This document shows, in pieces, positions 45,801 to 57,385 of a stretch of DNA of 64,000 nt; positions within the stretch are counted from its first letter, which is position 1; each line of letters opens with the position of its first letter. The translations under genes and the position numbers were made by a program. This stretch comes from Amphibalanus amphitrite (taxonomy: Eukaryota; Arthropoda; Thecostraca; Balanomorpha; Balanidae): NCBI RefSeq assembly GCF_019059575.1, contig NW_024882189.1:62001-126000 (forward strand), in the 5' to 3' direction. Below the pieces are notes generated by a model. The model had not been told where the DNA came from. It worked only from the letters and a program-made list of their open reading frames with translations, and did no database searches.

Positions 45801-48800
45801 ACCATCGTGTTCTACGCCCAAAAGTATCCATAAAACATGTGTCATGGGCTGCGAATAGGTACCAGTTTTAATTTTCGGGGTTATGTGCTTACCTGATTGA
45901 CCTGACTTTGACCCTGGCCTATGTTTGACTGACTCCTACATGGATCTGACACTCTTTTAGCACTTATATGAAGGGTTGTGACAGTTGTGACAGAGTTTAT
46001 GACGAGAGGCACCGATTGCGAGGTTCTAAAGTCCATGCTACTGAAAGCCCGATTTCAAGTGTTTGACCTGACCGACCTTGACCCGACCTGAGACCTCGAA
46101 ATTCAACTTTTAAGTATTCATGTGAATCGTCTCGTCGCGTTCTTCTTTCGTTTGCCGCCTCGTGCGTTTCGCTGTGCCTATTTGTTCGCGAGATATCGGC
46201 TGGGGGCGTTGAACGCCCCCCCCCCCGGCAAACGGCGGGTGGGGAAATACCCCAGCAACTGCCGGGCTAATCTGACGCATTTTTTTGTCATTTGATCGTC
46301 ATTTTATTTCTTACTTTTTTGCCCAATCTAAAAAAATCATTAATACTTTTTCTCCAAATTTTTTACCCTTTATGACGAAAAGTAAGACACTGTGCGTCAC
46401 TACGTTGATATTTCTCGCCCTAAAGCATAACAACAATATCCATTCAGTAATAGCAGTATTCAAAACATGTTCAAAATGCCTCGCGATATCGATAACATTA
46501 CGAAAGACATAGGCGACTTATAACATACTTGCAATGATGACGTCACACACGCGTGACGTGACGTGACCTCGTCATTTCTGAGTTACTGTATGATGCACGA
46601 AAGACACTGGTATACCTATGCAAAGTTTCATCGCAGTCGGTCTACGCATTAACAAGTTATGTGCAAAACATTTTTTCGCGTTGACCCCCGGCCATCCGTG
46701 AGGCCGTTTCCAACCATAGTGCGCTGTCTGTCTCGCCGTGGGATTGTGCCGCTGTCTGTCCCGCCGTGGGATTGTGCCTCTACCCGCCCCGCCGTGTCCC
46801 GCCGTGTCAATGTCCCGCCAGCTGCTCCCCACCGTGTCGCCGCGCTCGGGTGGCGTCTCACCCCTGTCTGCGGCACTCTCGGCTGTCAGATTATCCCGCG
46901 GCCGGACGCCGGTGCCGGACCGGAGTCGGGCCGGCACCGCCGACAGCACTGACGGCCGCGGCCGGACCGCCGCCGCAGTTAGCCGGCCTCTGCCGCCGCC
47001 CGCCGCCGCCGCCGCCGCCGCCAGAAAGGCCTCCGCCAAGGTACGGTCACTCTCCTCCGGGCGAGTCTGTGCTCTCTCGACCAGTCCGGAGCGGAACTTG
47101 TCGCCGTCGACGGGCAGACAACTTCCAAAGGGCGGGGCGCGCCGCAGCTGGCGCCTCGACGGCCCGTGTTACCAGGGGTCCGCTTAAGGCGCCGTCGCAT
47201 CTGACACGCCCTGAATGATAGGACAAATCGCTGGAGGAGAATTATTGATGTTTTGATCCTTTGGCCCCATGATTAAGAAAATGCTTTTATGAATGCATGT
47301 TATGAAAACGATGAAGCCAACTGACTAAAACATACCTACCGTAGTCCGAAGCGGCACATCGATATTATTTCTTTTGACACTTTTGGTTGGCTTCCTTTTA
47401 TCGCATGTGTCCTTGTTTCTTCGGTTATTTTTTATAATATATTTCTTAATTGTTCGAAATTTTCATTTCTTGCCCCGTTTTTCTCCCGTGCTGTTTTTAT
47501 AAGGCGATTTCCGATTCGTTTCTTTTGTGTGTCACGTTTCGTCTTCAGCTGTTCGAATGTGCATATAAGGACCCGGAGTCCCAACAGTCATAATAGCGAT
47601 ATACCTAACTACGAGCTTGGGAGAACGAGAGGAACTCGCCAGATGCTGCCATTCGGGAGAGTGGGGCTATGCGTTACACTTTTTGGTCTTCTGCACGTAG
47701 TGGCCAAGCTATTCAATGAAATTGCACCAAATTTGGTCACATGCTAGCTGAATCAATTTGGAAAGCACATGCAAACTTTCACTTCTTTACGACTATTCAC
47801 TTTTATGTGAAATTCAGAAAACCAAAGCAAGATTTTTTGGGTAAGTTGAAAAATTGTGGGGCAACTTGATACACGATATGGGGTAACATGTTACACTTCT
47901 TTTTTTCGCAGTTTCTTCATCATTATAACGGTCATTGGCCGTCCTATCGGAACCGATCGTAAGCCTCCCTAATGGATAATACTAAACATGCTTTCCTTTC
48001 TCATTGAAAGGCAAGAACAATAAAACATAAACCATTACTGTACTCCACACGCATGAAAAGGTTCATCAAACATGGCTCAATCTCTGATTTGCCTTTACTG
48101 CGACGCCAAGGGCACCATGCATTGCCATACTGACCGGAGTTTGATTTTCTGCACGAAATTTACGCCCAGGTGAAATGGAGCGCGCTATAAGCAGTCTTGG
48201 GTAGCCATCTTTAAACATGCCCCGGCCCTGCGGCGGCCGACTTTCACAGGACTGAACTCAAATGTTTGTTTACATGAAGAGGCTAGTGCGTTTTACTTGG
48301 TGATCTTACAAAAGAAATCATCGCTTAATTTTGTGAACATACATTCAACATTCTTACCCAAATAACCTTGACAAAAAACGACCCAAAGTGTTGGCCAGCA
48401 AAAAATACTTTTGCTGTCACAACTTACCCCAGTGCGCCTACAGGGCGACATGGCGTTCCACCAGGTCTGAGCCTGCAGTGACATGTAGAATGTGCGTAAC
48501 CTTTCTGCTAGCGTAAATATTGGCGCCATATCAAGAGTATTAAAAAAAAAAAAATATTTCCTTTTTAACAACTTACCCCTGTAACAACTAGCCCCACTCT
48601 CCCCTACTAGACGTATCCGTATCTCGCACGTATCCGTTGGTCGATGGTGTCATGTTGTTGCGAGACCGTGGACAACAATATTGTTATATATAGGAAAGCG
48701 AAAGTTTATGTGAGGCAACAGACAGCCAACAGTCTCGTCTCGATTTACATTTAATACTAGGGCTTGTGGTCTCATTGCATCTATTTTGCATTATCATTTT

Positions 48801-51800
48801 TCTGTGTTTAAGGGACCCTCCCACCTTAACATTAGATTTGAGTTGAGATAGCCAAAATGGGGTCCCTGGCTCACAATTACCGGTTTCGGCACTCACAACA
48901 TCCAGAAATGCCTTAAATCGGAAATATTGAATTTCAAAATTGCAGCATTTTGATTCAGAGGGGCTAATGCATAGGAATACCCCTCTGAATGTGTGACGTC
49001 AGCGCAGATATCTAACGATTTTTAAATGTTTGACTAAAACGTTTTGTAGCACGCGGTGGTATATGCTGCTTTGCGCGCAACAAATGCCGCACTTTCAAAT
49101 AAAGTCGCTATAGGAACAGCGGAGATCCCAAAAAGTAAACAAAAGTAAAAGTCTAATATCTTGAAAACCGGTGAATATTTTTCGATGAAATTTGGTAGAT
49201 ATTTGTTTTTGCTCTTTCTGAACCGAGCGACATCACTTTCATGCCAATTCATTTACTTTTTTGAAGGTGGGAGGGTCCCTTTAAGGCTTTCGCTATTTTA
49301 CGACCCATCGCCATGTGTAGGGGAAGCCGGGGGAAGCCCGGCATAGTAAGCTCTTTTTCATTTTTATTACATACCATACGTGCTGTATAAAATGTTGATA
49401 TCCTGCTAGCTAGCTAAGTTCATTGGCCGTGTTTTCCCAAAAATTCGGTTTCGTGGAATAAGTATAAGGTTGAGAAAATCGAGTTTTAAAAAAGTGTTGA
49501 TTTTTCTGGGGTAAGCCCGGCATAGGGGTAACGCCGGCCACCTCCCCAGCGCTTTACAGCGAGTTGATGAAACCATTATGTGTTTTCCAAATATTAACGG
49601 AAAGTGAAATATTAAGGTACTGATTAGCTCTGGACATCTTAGAGTTTATGTCACTACTGGTATTTTAGCTAGCGTCTACTACATATACAGTACAGGTCGA
49701 TGAAAATCGTCATGCAAAATTGACAAAAAATGTGTATTTCAAAATTCCTTAAAATCTATTTTTCTTTTTACCTTAATGCATCATATTGCATATCATTCGA
49801 CTCGGCTGATGAAGAAGAACACAACGACACCATTTTTGAAGCTCTAGCTTCATTGTCTGTCGCGTTATCTGCAAAAACGTAGTTTGACCCTAGTTGACCT
49901 TAAGTGACATGACTGGCTTTGTCTTTGATAACATGTTTATTTTCGAAATTTATCTTTGATCTAGGTGTAACCCAAACCTGCTCAGTACCTATTATCTCAT
50001 GGAAAACAGTGGTTTAGTGGCATTGCTCTCGGTTGGGGGTAAGCTTGGCCACTTGCCCGGGGTTACCCCAAAGTGCTAATTTTTATTTTAGAACAGCGAT
50101 ATTCAAAAAAATGTCATACTTAAGCCAGCCTGCCTCGTCACCCCTCACTACAAACACTTAAACGGTCCTTACATAACATTCGTATAAATATTAGTACTGT
50201 ATGGTATAACATTAACAGTGCAACATATCTCACTTTTTTGCTAAAAACCCTTAAAATATCATTTTTGCGCTATAACTTTAACAATATGCAATTTTTGTCA
50301 GCCTTAACTTTTTTGCTGGCGTTACCTTAGCTGCCACGCTGAAAGGACAAACAGTTGAGCATTTTATTGTGAATAATTTAGCCGGAAACGGGGTGGCCGG
50401 GCTTCCCCCGCGCCCGGGCTTCCCCCGGCTTCCCCTAATATCGGGACTTCGTGATTTTATTTACGATCCCCATTTGAGTGTCGTATGATCGATCATGGTA
50501 TGTAATCCCCTTCCCGAGTCCCAAAGGACTGTGCATACATTTCCCTTAACAGTCTTCCATTTATTCAGGCCTATGGGGGCTACATAAGAATAATCACTGT
50601 ATAAAATGAGGACCATGTGCGTTCAGTTAAAAGGTCTGCCGTATAATAGCCCTCGGCAAGCGTTAATCGGTAAGATACACAGCGATATCTGGTGTGTATC
50701 ACTGCTGATGTGAGTACCCTCGTTCGGACAACACGTCACATCATTGGTGTACGTGACGCGGACGCGGTGTGCCGCACTCCGAGTAATGGGAATCCGATCC
50801 GCCGCAGGCCGCGATGAAACTGCCCATCAACGAGAGGAAGCCCCGTCCCGGCAACGCGCATCGGGTCAGAGCTAAAACGCCAGGTCAGTGCACTGCAGCG
50901 ACAAGCCGGGACAGCGAACGTTCACAATCTCCTCCTTTCAAACCTAGACTGCAGCAGTTGGGCTGATAGCATTCGCAAAGTACCGTGGAAAGGACCTGCA
51001 TCACAGGCCGAATATTCCCGACAGCACTTATCGTCCTCTACCAGTGTTGATCAGATGACTCGTGTTACCGGTATAACTCGATGACAGCAAAAAGTAACAT
51101 CTACTGGTAAATGGCTTTGCGATTGACATCAATACCACCACCATTTCTGACCACGGCATACTGTTCATAACCCGAATAGGAATAGGATTGACAATCATGT
51201 AAACGACAAATTGTTGGCGTGTCAATGCCACAAACACTGAAAGAGCAAAGTTATCCCTGAGTTTTTTTTTAAGTCAGACAAAAGGCATGCGAATTGCGAG
51301 ACACCCATGCATGCCCTGTCGTGCGGTACAGTTTACATACAGGGGTAACATGTCGTGCCGCACAGTCTAATAGGGGTTACATGTCGTGCGGCACAGTCTA
51401 CATACACGGATCACATGTCGTGCGGCACAGTCTACATACAGGGGTAACATGTCGTGCGGCACAGTCTACACACAGGGGTAACATGTCGTGCGGCACAGTT
51501 TACATACACGGATCGCATGTCGTGCGGCAGAGTCTACATACAAGGGTTACATGTCGTGCGGCACAGTCTACACACAGGGGTAACTTGCCGTGCGGCACAG
51601 TCTACATACAGGGGTAGGTAACATGTCGTGCGGCCCAGTCTACATACAGAGATCACCTGTCGTGCGGCACAGTCTACATACAGGGGTAACATGTCGTGCG
51701 GCCCAGTCTACATACACGGATCACATGTCGTGCGGCACAGTCTACCTACATACAGGGGTAACATGTCGTGCGGCACAGTCTACATACAGGGGTAACATGT

Positions 51801-54800
51801 CGTGCGGCACAGTTTACATACACGGATCGCATGTCGTGCGGCACAGTCTACATACGTGGGTAACATGTCGTGCGGCACAGTCTACATACAGGGGTAACAT
51901 GTCGTGCGGCACAGGCTACATACAGGGATTACATGTCGTGCGGCACAGTCTACATACAGGGGTAACATGTCGTGCGGCACAGTCTACATACAGGGGTCCT
52001 CTGTCGTGTGGCACAGTCTACAATACAGGGGTCACGTGTCGTGCGGCACAGTTTACATACGGCACAGCACCTGTCATACGGCATAGTCTACACCAGGGCC
52101 TCCTCTAACATGTTAACTGGGGGGCCGCGCCCCCCCCCCCCCAGTGATGCCGCTGGCCCCCCCAGTTGAGCTGAAATCGCGTTACTGGGGGGGCCACTCA
52201 GTTAAGCAAATCACGTAGAAAAACGAGGAAATTTCACTGTAAGCTTACCAAACAAACAATCCAGACTATCTCCACGATCACCACGTTACTAATTTTAGTT
52301 TCCTTATATCGTTGGTTTCTTATCTACAGGTTTTTTTTTTTAAGATCCGCCTAGGATGAGCCGCAGAATGAGGTCAGACATTGCAGATTTTATAATCGAA
52401 CGCCGACTGAAGCCCAAGTGGGGCATCACTTTGAGAAGGAAACAGCCCGAACGGTCGCCCTCTATAGTCTCAATCAGTCAAGCGCTTACGGTTCAACACG
52501 GAGAAGTATTATGTTTTCTTTTTTTCGGGAGACGGGTTTATTCTTGAAGAGTAATTTTTTTACGGTCAAATAAGAGTGCGGCTGAGCTTTATAGCACCAT
52601 ATAAAAGTTTTTTTCCAGTGTTTGGCACTATAGTTCGTTTATTTTCAAAAGGACGCTGGCTCAAAGTTCAATATCGAAGCTCTCACGTGAGTTTTGGCAG
52701 CTTCAGTGTCTGGCCAAGAATTTCTTACCGAAAAAATAATCGATTTCAAATTTTGCACGGTAAGTAGCTGGAAATTGTTTCTTAAAAATGAACATACTAT
52801 GATGACGTCACTGGTGGCAGCAGACACCCAAATGCCCGTGCAGTGGGACAAGTGTCAACGAATTTGAGTGAAACTTAGTTTTTCACTGTTGCCGAGCTTA
52901 TAATCGAGTGAGCGGTTCCGTCCATGATAGTCATAAGTTAAATTGAAATACATGTTCGACAGCATGACGTCACCGCTGTTATCATATCTGCTTCCAAAAC
53001 GCCCATATGGAAATTATCGGGAAGAAATCACATGTTAAAATTAGTCGACGTTCGATTTTCTCAGGTTCAGTTTTTGCTCGTTTTGCTCGCTAAAACACGT
53101 GCTTGTTCGAAAAACATACTTGGAGCCAGCGTCCTTTTGAAAAAAAAAAAAACGAACTATAGCAGCGATAAGCCTTCTCACTTATTGAGGGGTTGATAGA
53201 CCCCACCCCTAGCTTTTTTGCGAATAACTCGCATAAAAATTGGCCCAGCGTGGCAAAAAAATTAGTAGGTACTCTCGCGATTAGTTCAATTCTACACATT
53301 TCCTGAAAATGTAATTACCCTGTTCCCTGACCCTCATTCTCATTGACCTGTGGCCTGTTTCTTGAGTCATTTTCAGGCAAATAGCTTTTTAGGATGGTGA
53401 GCTGTTTTCAGGCAGGTAGCTGTTGGTTTCCAGCGTTTGGGAAATGGATGCCTAAGCCCTCACATTTTCTGCGGTCGGTTAGATTCCTTATGCACTGCTG
53501 TGCCGTTTAATGCTTTTTTTTAATAAAGGCATTTTGTTTCATTTTCGGAAAGCCGGAAGCTTTCGTCGATTTCGGACGTTGCGGGGGATATTTACCCCAA
53601 ATGTCACCCTGCCCGTGCCGGTCTGGATCTACCGGTATAGGGTCGTGGCCTACTATTTCTTTTTTTTTTCTCAAAATAAAAATGAAAATCATGGCATCAG
53701 GGCTGTGACGAAAAAATTATAAGTGGCCTAAATCCGATGAGAAAACCGGATTTGGGGGTACCCTAGGTTTGACTTCTGAGCCTCTGCCCCCCCCCCCCAG
53801 TGAAAATTCCTTAGAGGAGGCCCTGGTCTACACAGGCATTAGCTGCCATGCGGCACAGTCTACATACAGGGGTAGCCTGTCGTGCGGCACATTCAATACA
53901 GGGCTCATCAGTCGTGCGGTGCAGTCTACATGCATAGGGTAAGGTGCCTAATTAACGACCCCCTTAATTTGAACCGTCATTGCTCACGCTCTATGGGTGC
54001 CACTGCATTACTGGCTTGATTTTCGGAGAGATCGTTCATTTTTCTATTATCATATAGTCATTTTCTGCCCCAATATCCATTAATTTATTTGTAATGAGCA
54101 TTTTAGCAAACCATTGCAAAAAAAAACGCTAATAGGGAACGAACTCTTCCCGATTAGCGACCGGGGAGGGTCGCTAATAAATCTATGGGTTTTCCCATAT
54201 TAAAAATGGCAAAAAATGCGACGCCAGAAAAGATGAAGTATGATCCCAAAAAGGTAACCTATACGCAAAGCACTCAATAACAGGAACGCTTATCCAACAC
54301 GTATACGTAAGTAAAAACTGATCACGTAATGCACCGAAGGCGAAAAGAAGACGAAGACCCGAATTTTGCGGGCTATCTATCTCGTATGATATTCGGGGTT
54401 CGCGCTGGATTCGGCACCCCATGCAGTCGGTGACGACATTTGGCATCCCCTGCCACACATTGTAAGCTTCAGCAAAACCTCATTTTCATTTGTCTTTTTT
54501 CCCCTTTCTTTCCCTTCTTGAGCTATTTGCGACCATGTCGGACGCGAATAGGAAATATGAGTTGGGACACATTTTTAACCGCCATGCAGTGTACAGTTAA
54601 CTGTTAAGCGATTCACTATGGGAAAGCGACAATCAATTGAATAAGGATTGTCAATTCAGAATAAAAGAGGTGCATCATTCTAATGTGCATCGCTTTTCAT
54701 CAGAGAAGGCCCAAATACACACGTTTTGAATAAGAAACTCGTAATTTTTATTTAAACTCACCTGAATCGTCCCACCAGAAACACCGACAACCGGAAAATA

Positions 54801-57385
54801 TTTTAATTTGATACCCAAAGTACGGCAGACCTTTTGACAATGTTTTTACCCCGCTTTCTCCTGCCAGTTTTTCTGTAGGGAGGTAGGTCGCAAATAGGAA
54901 AGGGTCGCTAATTAGGCACCCTACCCTATGGGTAACATGTCATGCGGTACAGCCTACCTACAGGGATAGTCTGCCGTGCGGTACAGTCTACATATAGGGG
55001 TAACATGTCGTGCGGCACAGTTTACATACAGGAATTGCTTGTCGTGCGGCACAGTCTACATACAGGGGTAACATGTCGTGCGGCACAGTCTACATAAGGG
55101 GTAACATGTCGTGCGGCACAGTCTACATAAGGGGTAACATGTAGTGCGGCACAGTTTAGATACAGGGATTACTTGTCGTGCGGCACAGTCTACATACGTG
55201 GGTAACATGTCGTGCGGCACAGTCTACATACAGGGATCCTCTGTCGTGCGGCACAGTCTGCATACAGGGATCAACTGTCGTGCGGCACAGACTATATACA
55301 GGGGTAACATGTCGTGCGGCACAGTCTACATATGTATAGGGCTCATCTCTCCTGCGACACAGTCTACATCCAGGGAACACCGCTATTAGGACGGGAGATC
55401 TGAATCGGCGGGTTTTGTTACAGAAAGCCTTCGTGTACGATATGGTCCTATATATAGCATAAAAAAACTGACAAAATTGCTAGATTATTTTTGCATATTA
55501 TAAAGTGATAGACGTGGCTCAGGTGAAGTGTGACGCGTGTTCCGCGCTCCGCTGTCAGGTGATGAGGTGGACGGGGTGTCGGGCCGCAGCCCATCCGGAG
55601 CCCGGCCGCCGGCGGCGCCGCCTCGGCGCAAGTCGCCGGGTCCGCGGCCGGGCGGCCCGCTGAGGGTGGCCGCCGGGCCGGAGCCCTCGGCCGACGGCCA
55701 GGAGCGCGGCCGGCCCGTAGCCGTTAGACGACCCCCGGCCGGCGAGAGGCCCCCGACTGCCGCCGCCGCCGGAGGGGCGCCAGCCGAGAGCCCGGCGGCG
55801 GCGCGCGAGGCGCTGGCCGCCCTGATGAAGAGTCCGCCAGAGCCGACCCGGGTCAGGTCACCGGAGACGTCTGCGGCGCTGCGGTCGCCCGAGGCGGTCA
55901 ACTGGACGCTGCCGCTGGACACCGCGCGCGCCTTCACCGTGACCCAGAACGTCGGCGGCGGTAAGCGCCCAGCACGGCGGCTGGCGGAGGGCGGGGAGGG
56001 GTACCGGGGCGTGGTATGTATAGTCGACTACAGAATGATGTTCCACTCCTCAGAAGCTATCAGTTGACCGGAGTGCTAAGTTGTGCCGTTTATCACGCAA
56101 TTAAGCGTGTCGATAGTGAACATTGGGACAAAGCTATAATTTGTGAACTCAGCTCGTGTGATGCGGCACAGCCTACCACTCCAGGCAAGTAATTCCAGGC
56201 CTGTGAAAAATGGAACATCATTCTGTAGTCGACTATACATACCGAGGGTCACCGGAGGGGCACCGGGGGCGTATATGGTACTGAGGGTCACCGGCGGGGG
56301 TAGTAGGTACATACTAAGGGTCACGGGAGGGGCACTGAGGGTTGCAGGGGTCTCTAGCTACGGTCTGTTAGTGGCCGGCACTGGCAGTCGGAGGTCGCCA
56401 GTTTGGACGTTTCACCTTTGGCATGGCACCTATACCTACCGTATACGCAGACTGCAGATGCTTCTTGGAGTGTGAATGCTGGATTCGCTGCTCGTGCTCG
56501 TGCTGTCTCCTTCCATTTTCGCGTCGCCCGGCGGTGCGCCGTTCCATAACGCAGTGTTTCTCTTGATGACCCGTCGTATTTTTGGCCCGAAGGTTGAAAT
56601 ACACCACACACGGAAACGAGCCGACCGCGGACCGGCGGACGGGGCGCCCGCTCGGAAATTTAATGAGCCTCCTCCCGTCCGAGCGAAGCTGATAAATTGA
56701 GCTCGCCTGTTTCGTCCTCCCGGGTCAGACGTCATCGATTCCGCTCAGATGACCTTTCACCGCTGCATGGTTTCAGACCCTGAGTTATGGCTTTCTGTTG
56801 GAAAGGGATGAAGGTCACTGGTTATAGAGATAGGTACCTAACTACCTAGTACCTACATAGCTACAGCTTCCTTCCTCAGGTATCAATGGTGAGGGCTGGT
56901 GATTGGTTAGCTTATGCACCTACAGTTCACTAAGTCAGTCAGTCACAGGCAGGCGCCGCGCCGCTGTGTGCGGTTGTTTGACCCCTGGCCGTGCGGTGAC
57001 CGGGGCGGGTGGGCTGCCCACAGGTCAGTCGCGGTCGGCCCGGCCGCGCAGCTCCCACTCCACGTCGTCGGGGCAGAGTCAGATTAGCCCGCTGCACCGC
57101 CAGCTGCTCACAGAGGCGATGGCGGCCCGCGCCGAGCCGCCGCCGCCCGCCCTGTACGACGGACACGGCTCGCCCACGCCGCCGCTCGTCCGGCCCGCCG
57201 ACGCGCCGCCTGCCGGCGACTCAGGGCAGCAGAACTTCACCGACCGGCCGCCAGGGGCGCGGCTGTTCAGCGCCGGCTCCGCGGCGCCGGCGAAGGCAGC
57301 TGTGGTAGAGATGTCGGGGGCCGGGAAACCGGCCGTCCCGGTCAGAGCAGACGGCCGGGAGGCGCCGCAGTACCACGTGATCTAG
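42699..57385 (+). CDS. MDM1-like protein, six exons (tentative)
   Basis: Exons 42699-42860, 43063-43190, 46890-47040, 50808-50883, 55559-55960 and 57024-57385 join with matching phases at all five introns (0, 2, 0, 1, 1) and give about 426 residues. The first exon has STEYRLKFQDF and WYSDLLESRRKAVTYK, which recall the S-E-Y-x-x-x-F repeats and following helix of the microtubule- and centriole-associated protein MDM1. Exon 5 has AVNWTLPLDTARAFTVTQNV, the best-conserved-looking block. The rest is Pro/Ala/Arg-rich. MDM1 restrains centriole duplication in vertebrates; transfer of that role is speculative. The gene model is well supported; the name is not. The protein may start further upstream. 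Confidence 0.6.
43063..43190 (+). CDS. MDM1-like exon 2
   Basis: Acceptor TTGGTGCGGGCAG, donor CCAGG|GTCAGT; phase 0 in, 2 out. It encodes VRGWGKESAPSHLVYLYDQ and KKIISALYLETLQP, an ordered amphipathic segment. Confidence 0.65.
43191..44440. other. Intron with a 74-bp tandem duplication
   Basis: 43,740-43,970 is GC-rich but lacks paired splice sites. 44,045-44,193 contains two 74-bp copies (AGAAGTGTTGCCTGCTGTAT and TTACAGC landmarks), each with an acceptor-like CTTTTACAG. Confidence 0.5.
44441..44584. repeat. ~24-bp minisatellite, left remnant
   Basis: Degenerate units of TCCCGCCGTGGGATTGTGCC. The array resumes at 46,722-46,825 on the other side of the element at 44,585-46,721. Confidence 0.75.
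44585..46721. mobile_element. 2.1 kb inverted-repeat element inside a minisatellite
   Basis: Perfect inverted ends of about 31 bp beginning CACTATGGTTGGAAACGGCC, flanked by CGCTG on both sides. It contains the GACTCC microsatellite and a poly-C tract (46,218). No transposase seen. Begins CACTA but lacks the usual 3-bp duplication, so superfamily is open. Confidence 0.75.
45240..45490. repeat. GACTCC hexanucleotide microsatellite
   Basis: Degenerate (GACTCC)n giving Asp-Ser or Ser-Glu dipeptide translations; not coding. Confidence 0.85.
46890..47040 (+). CDS. MDM1-like exon 3
   Basis: Acceptor CACTCTCGGCTGTCAG and donor GCCAAG|GTACGG; phase 2 in, 0 out, the only acceptor nearby matching the previous exon. 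Arg/Thr/Ala-rich and ends with a poly-Ala run of eight. Confidence 0.55.
47655..48604. mobile_element. Inverted-repeat element
   Basis: Ends GGGAGAGTGGGGCTA and inverted TAGCCCCACTCTCCC, about 950 bp, with GGGGTAA/TTACCCC motifs just inside. Non-coding. Confidence 0.65.
48812..49280. mobile_element. TTAA-flanked MITE (third copy)
   Basis: 469 bp bounded by TTAA (48,808-48,811; 49,281-49,284), ends GGGACCCTCCCACC; closely similar to the elements at 6,326-7,269. Confidence 0.85.
49320..50435. mobile_element. TA-flanked inverted-repeat element
   Basis: 1,116 bp, ends GGGGAAGCCGGGGGAAGCCC, TA on each side. AT-rich interior with further GGGTAAGC/GGCCAC motifs. No coding sequence. Confidence 0.8.
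50808..50883 (+). CDS. MDM1-like exon 4
   Basis: Acceptor GATCCGCCGCAG, donor GCCAG|GTCAGT; 76 bases, phase 0 in, 1 out. It encodes AAMKLPINERKPRPGNAHRV, basic and Pro-rich. Confidence 0.6.
52094..53825. mobile_element. Non-autonomous hAT element
   Basis: Ends CAGGGCCTCCTCTAA (inverted) with a perfect 8-bp duplication GTCTACAC (52,086-52,093; 53,826-53,833), a textbook hAT signature. 1,732 bp, no transposase. A second inverted pair lies inside (52,637-52,663 and 53,125-53,152; core AAAAGGACGCTGGCTC), and both ends carry C9-C14 tracts. Confidence 0.88.
53937..54926 (+). mobile_element. TA-flanked transposon (copy 2, intact ends)
   Basis: 990 bp with inverted ends GGGTAAGGTGCCTAATTA and TA on both sides (53,935-53,936; 54,927-54,928). 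It is the uninterrupted relative of the element at 376-7,335. Confidence 0.88.
55559..55960 (+). CDS. MDM1-like exon 5, conserved block
   Basis: Acceptor CGCTCCGCTGTCAG and donor GGCGGCG|GTAAGC; phase 1 in and out, 402 bases. Pro/Arg-rich, then AREALAALMKSPPEP and AVNWTLPLDTARAFTVTQNV, a non-repetitive segment that looks under selection. Confidence 0.7.
56013..56243. repeat. Perfect 33-bp inverted repeat in the last intron
   Basis: Arms GTATGTATAGTCGACTACAG... (56,013-56,045) and exact complement (56,211-56,243) around a 165-bp spacer. Followed by GAGGGTCACCGGAGGGGCAC-type repeats to 56,345. Confidence 0.85.
57024..57385 (+). CDS. MDM1-like last exon
   Basis: Acceptor GGCTGCCCACAG, phase 1 in; stop TAG at 57,383-57,385. 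It encodes ISPLHRQLLTEAMAARAEPP, a Pro-rich stretch and a QYHVI end. AATAAA at 58,137 is a candidate poly(A) signal about 750 bases downstream. Confidence 0.6.

Larger units (their letters stand above)
51310..55380. repeat. 34-bp tandem array interrupted by two transposons
   Basis: Unit TACATACAGGGGTAACATGT followed by CGTGCGGCACAGTC: about 23 copies at 51,310-52,093, three at 53,834-53,934 and about 13 at 54,929-55,375. The gaps are the hAT element and the TA-flanked element. Lies in intron 4 of the MDM1-like gene and ends 180 bases before its exon 5. Confidence 0.92.

Noticed and set aside
51310-52093. CRISPR-like array
   Set aside because: Direct tandem repeats without unique spacers, in a eukaryotic intron.
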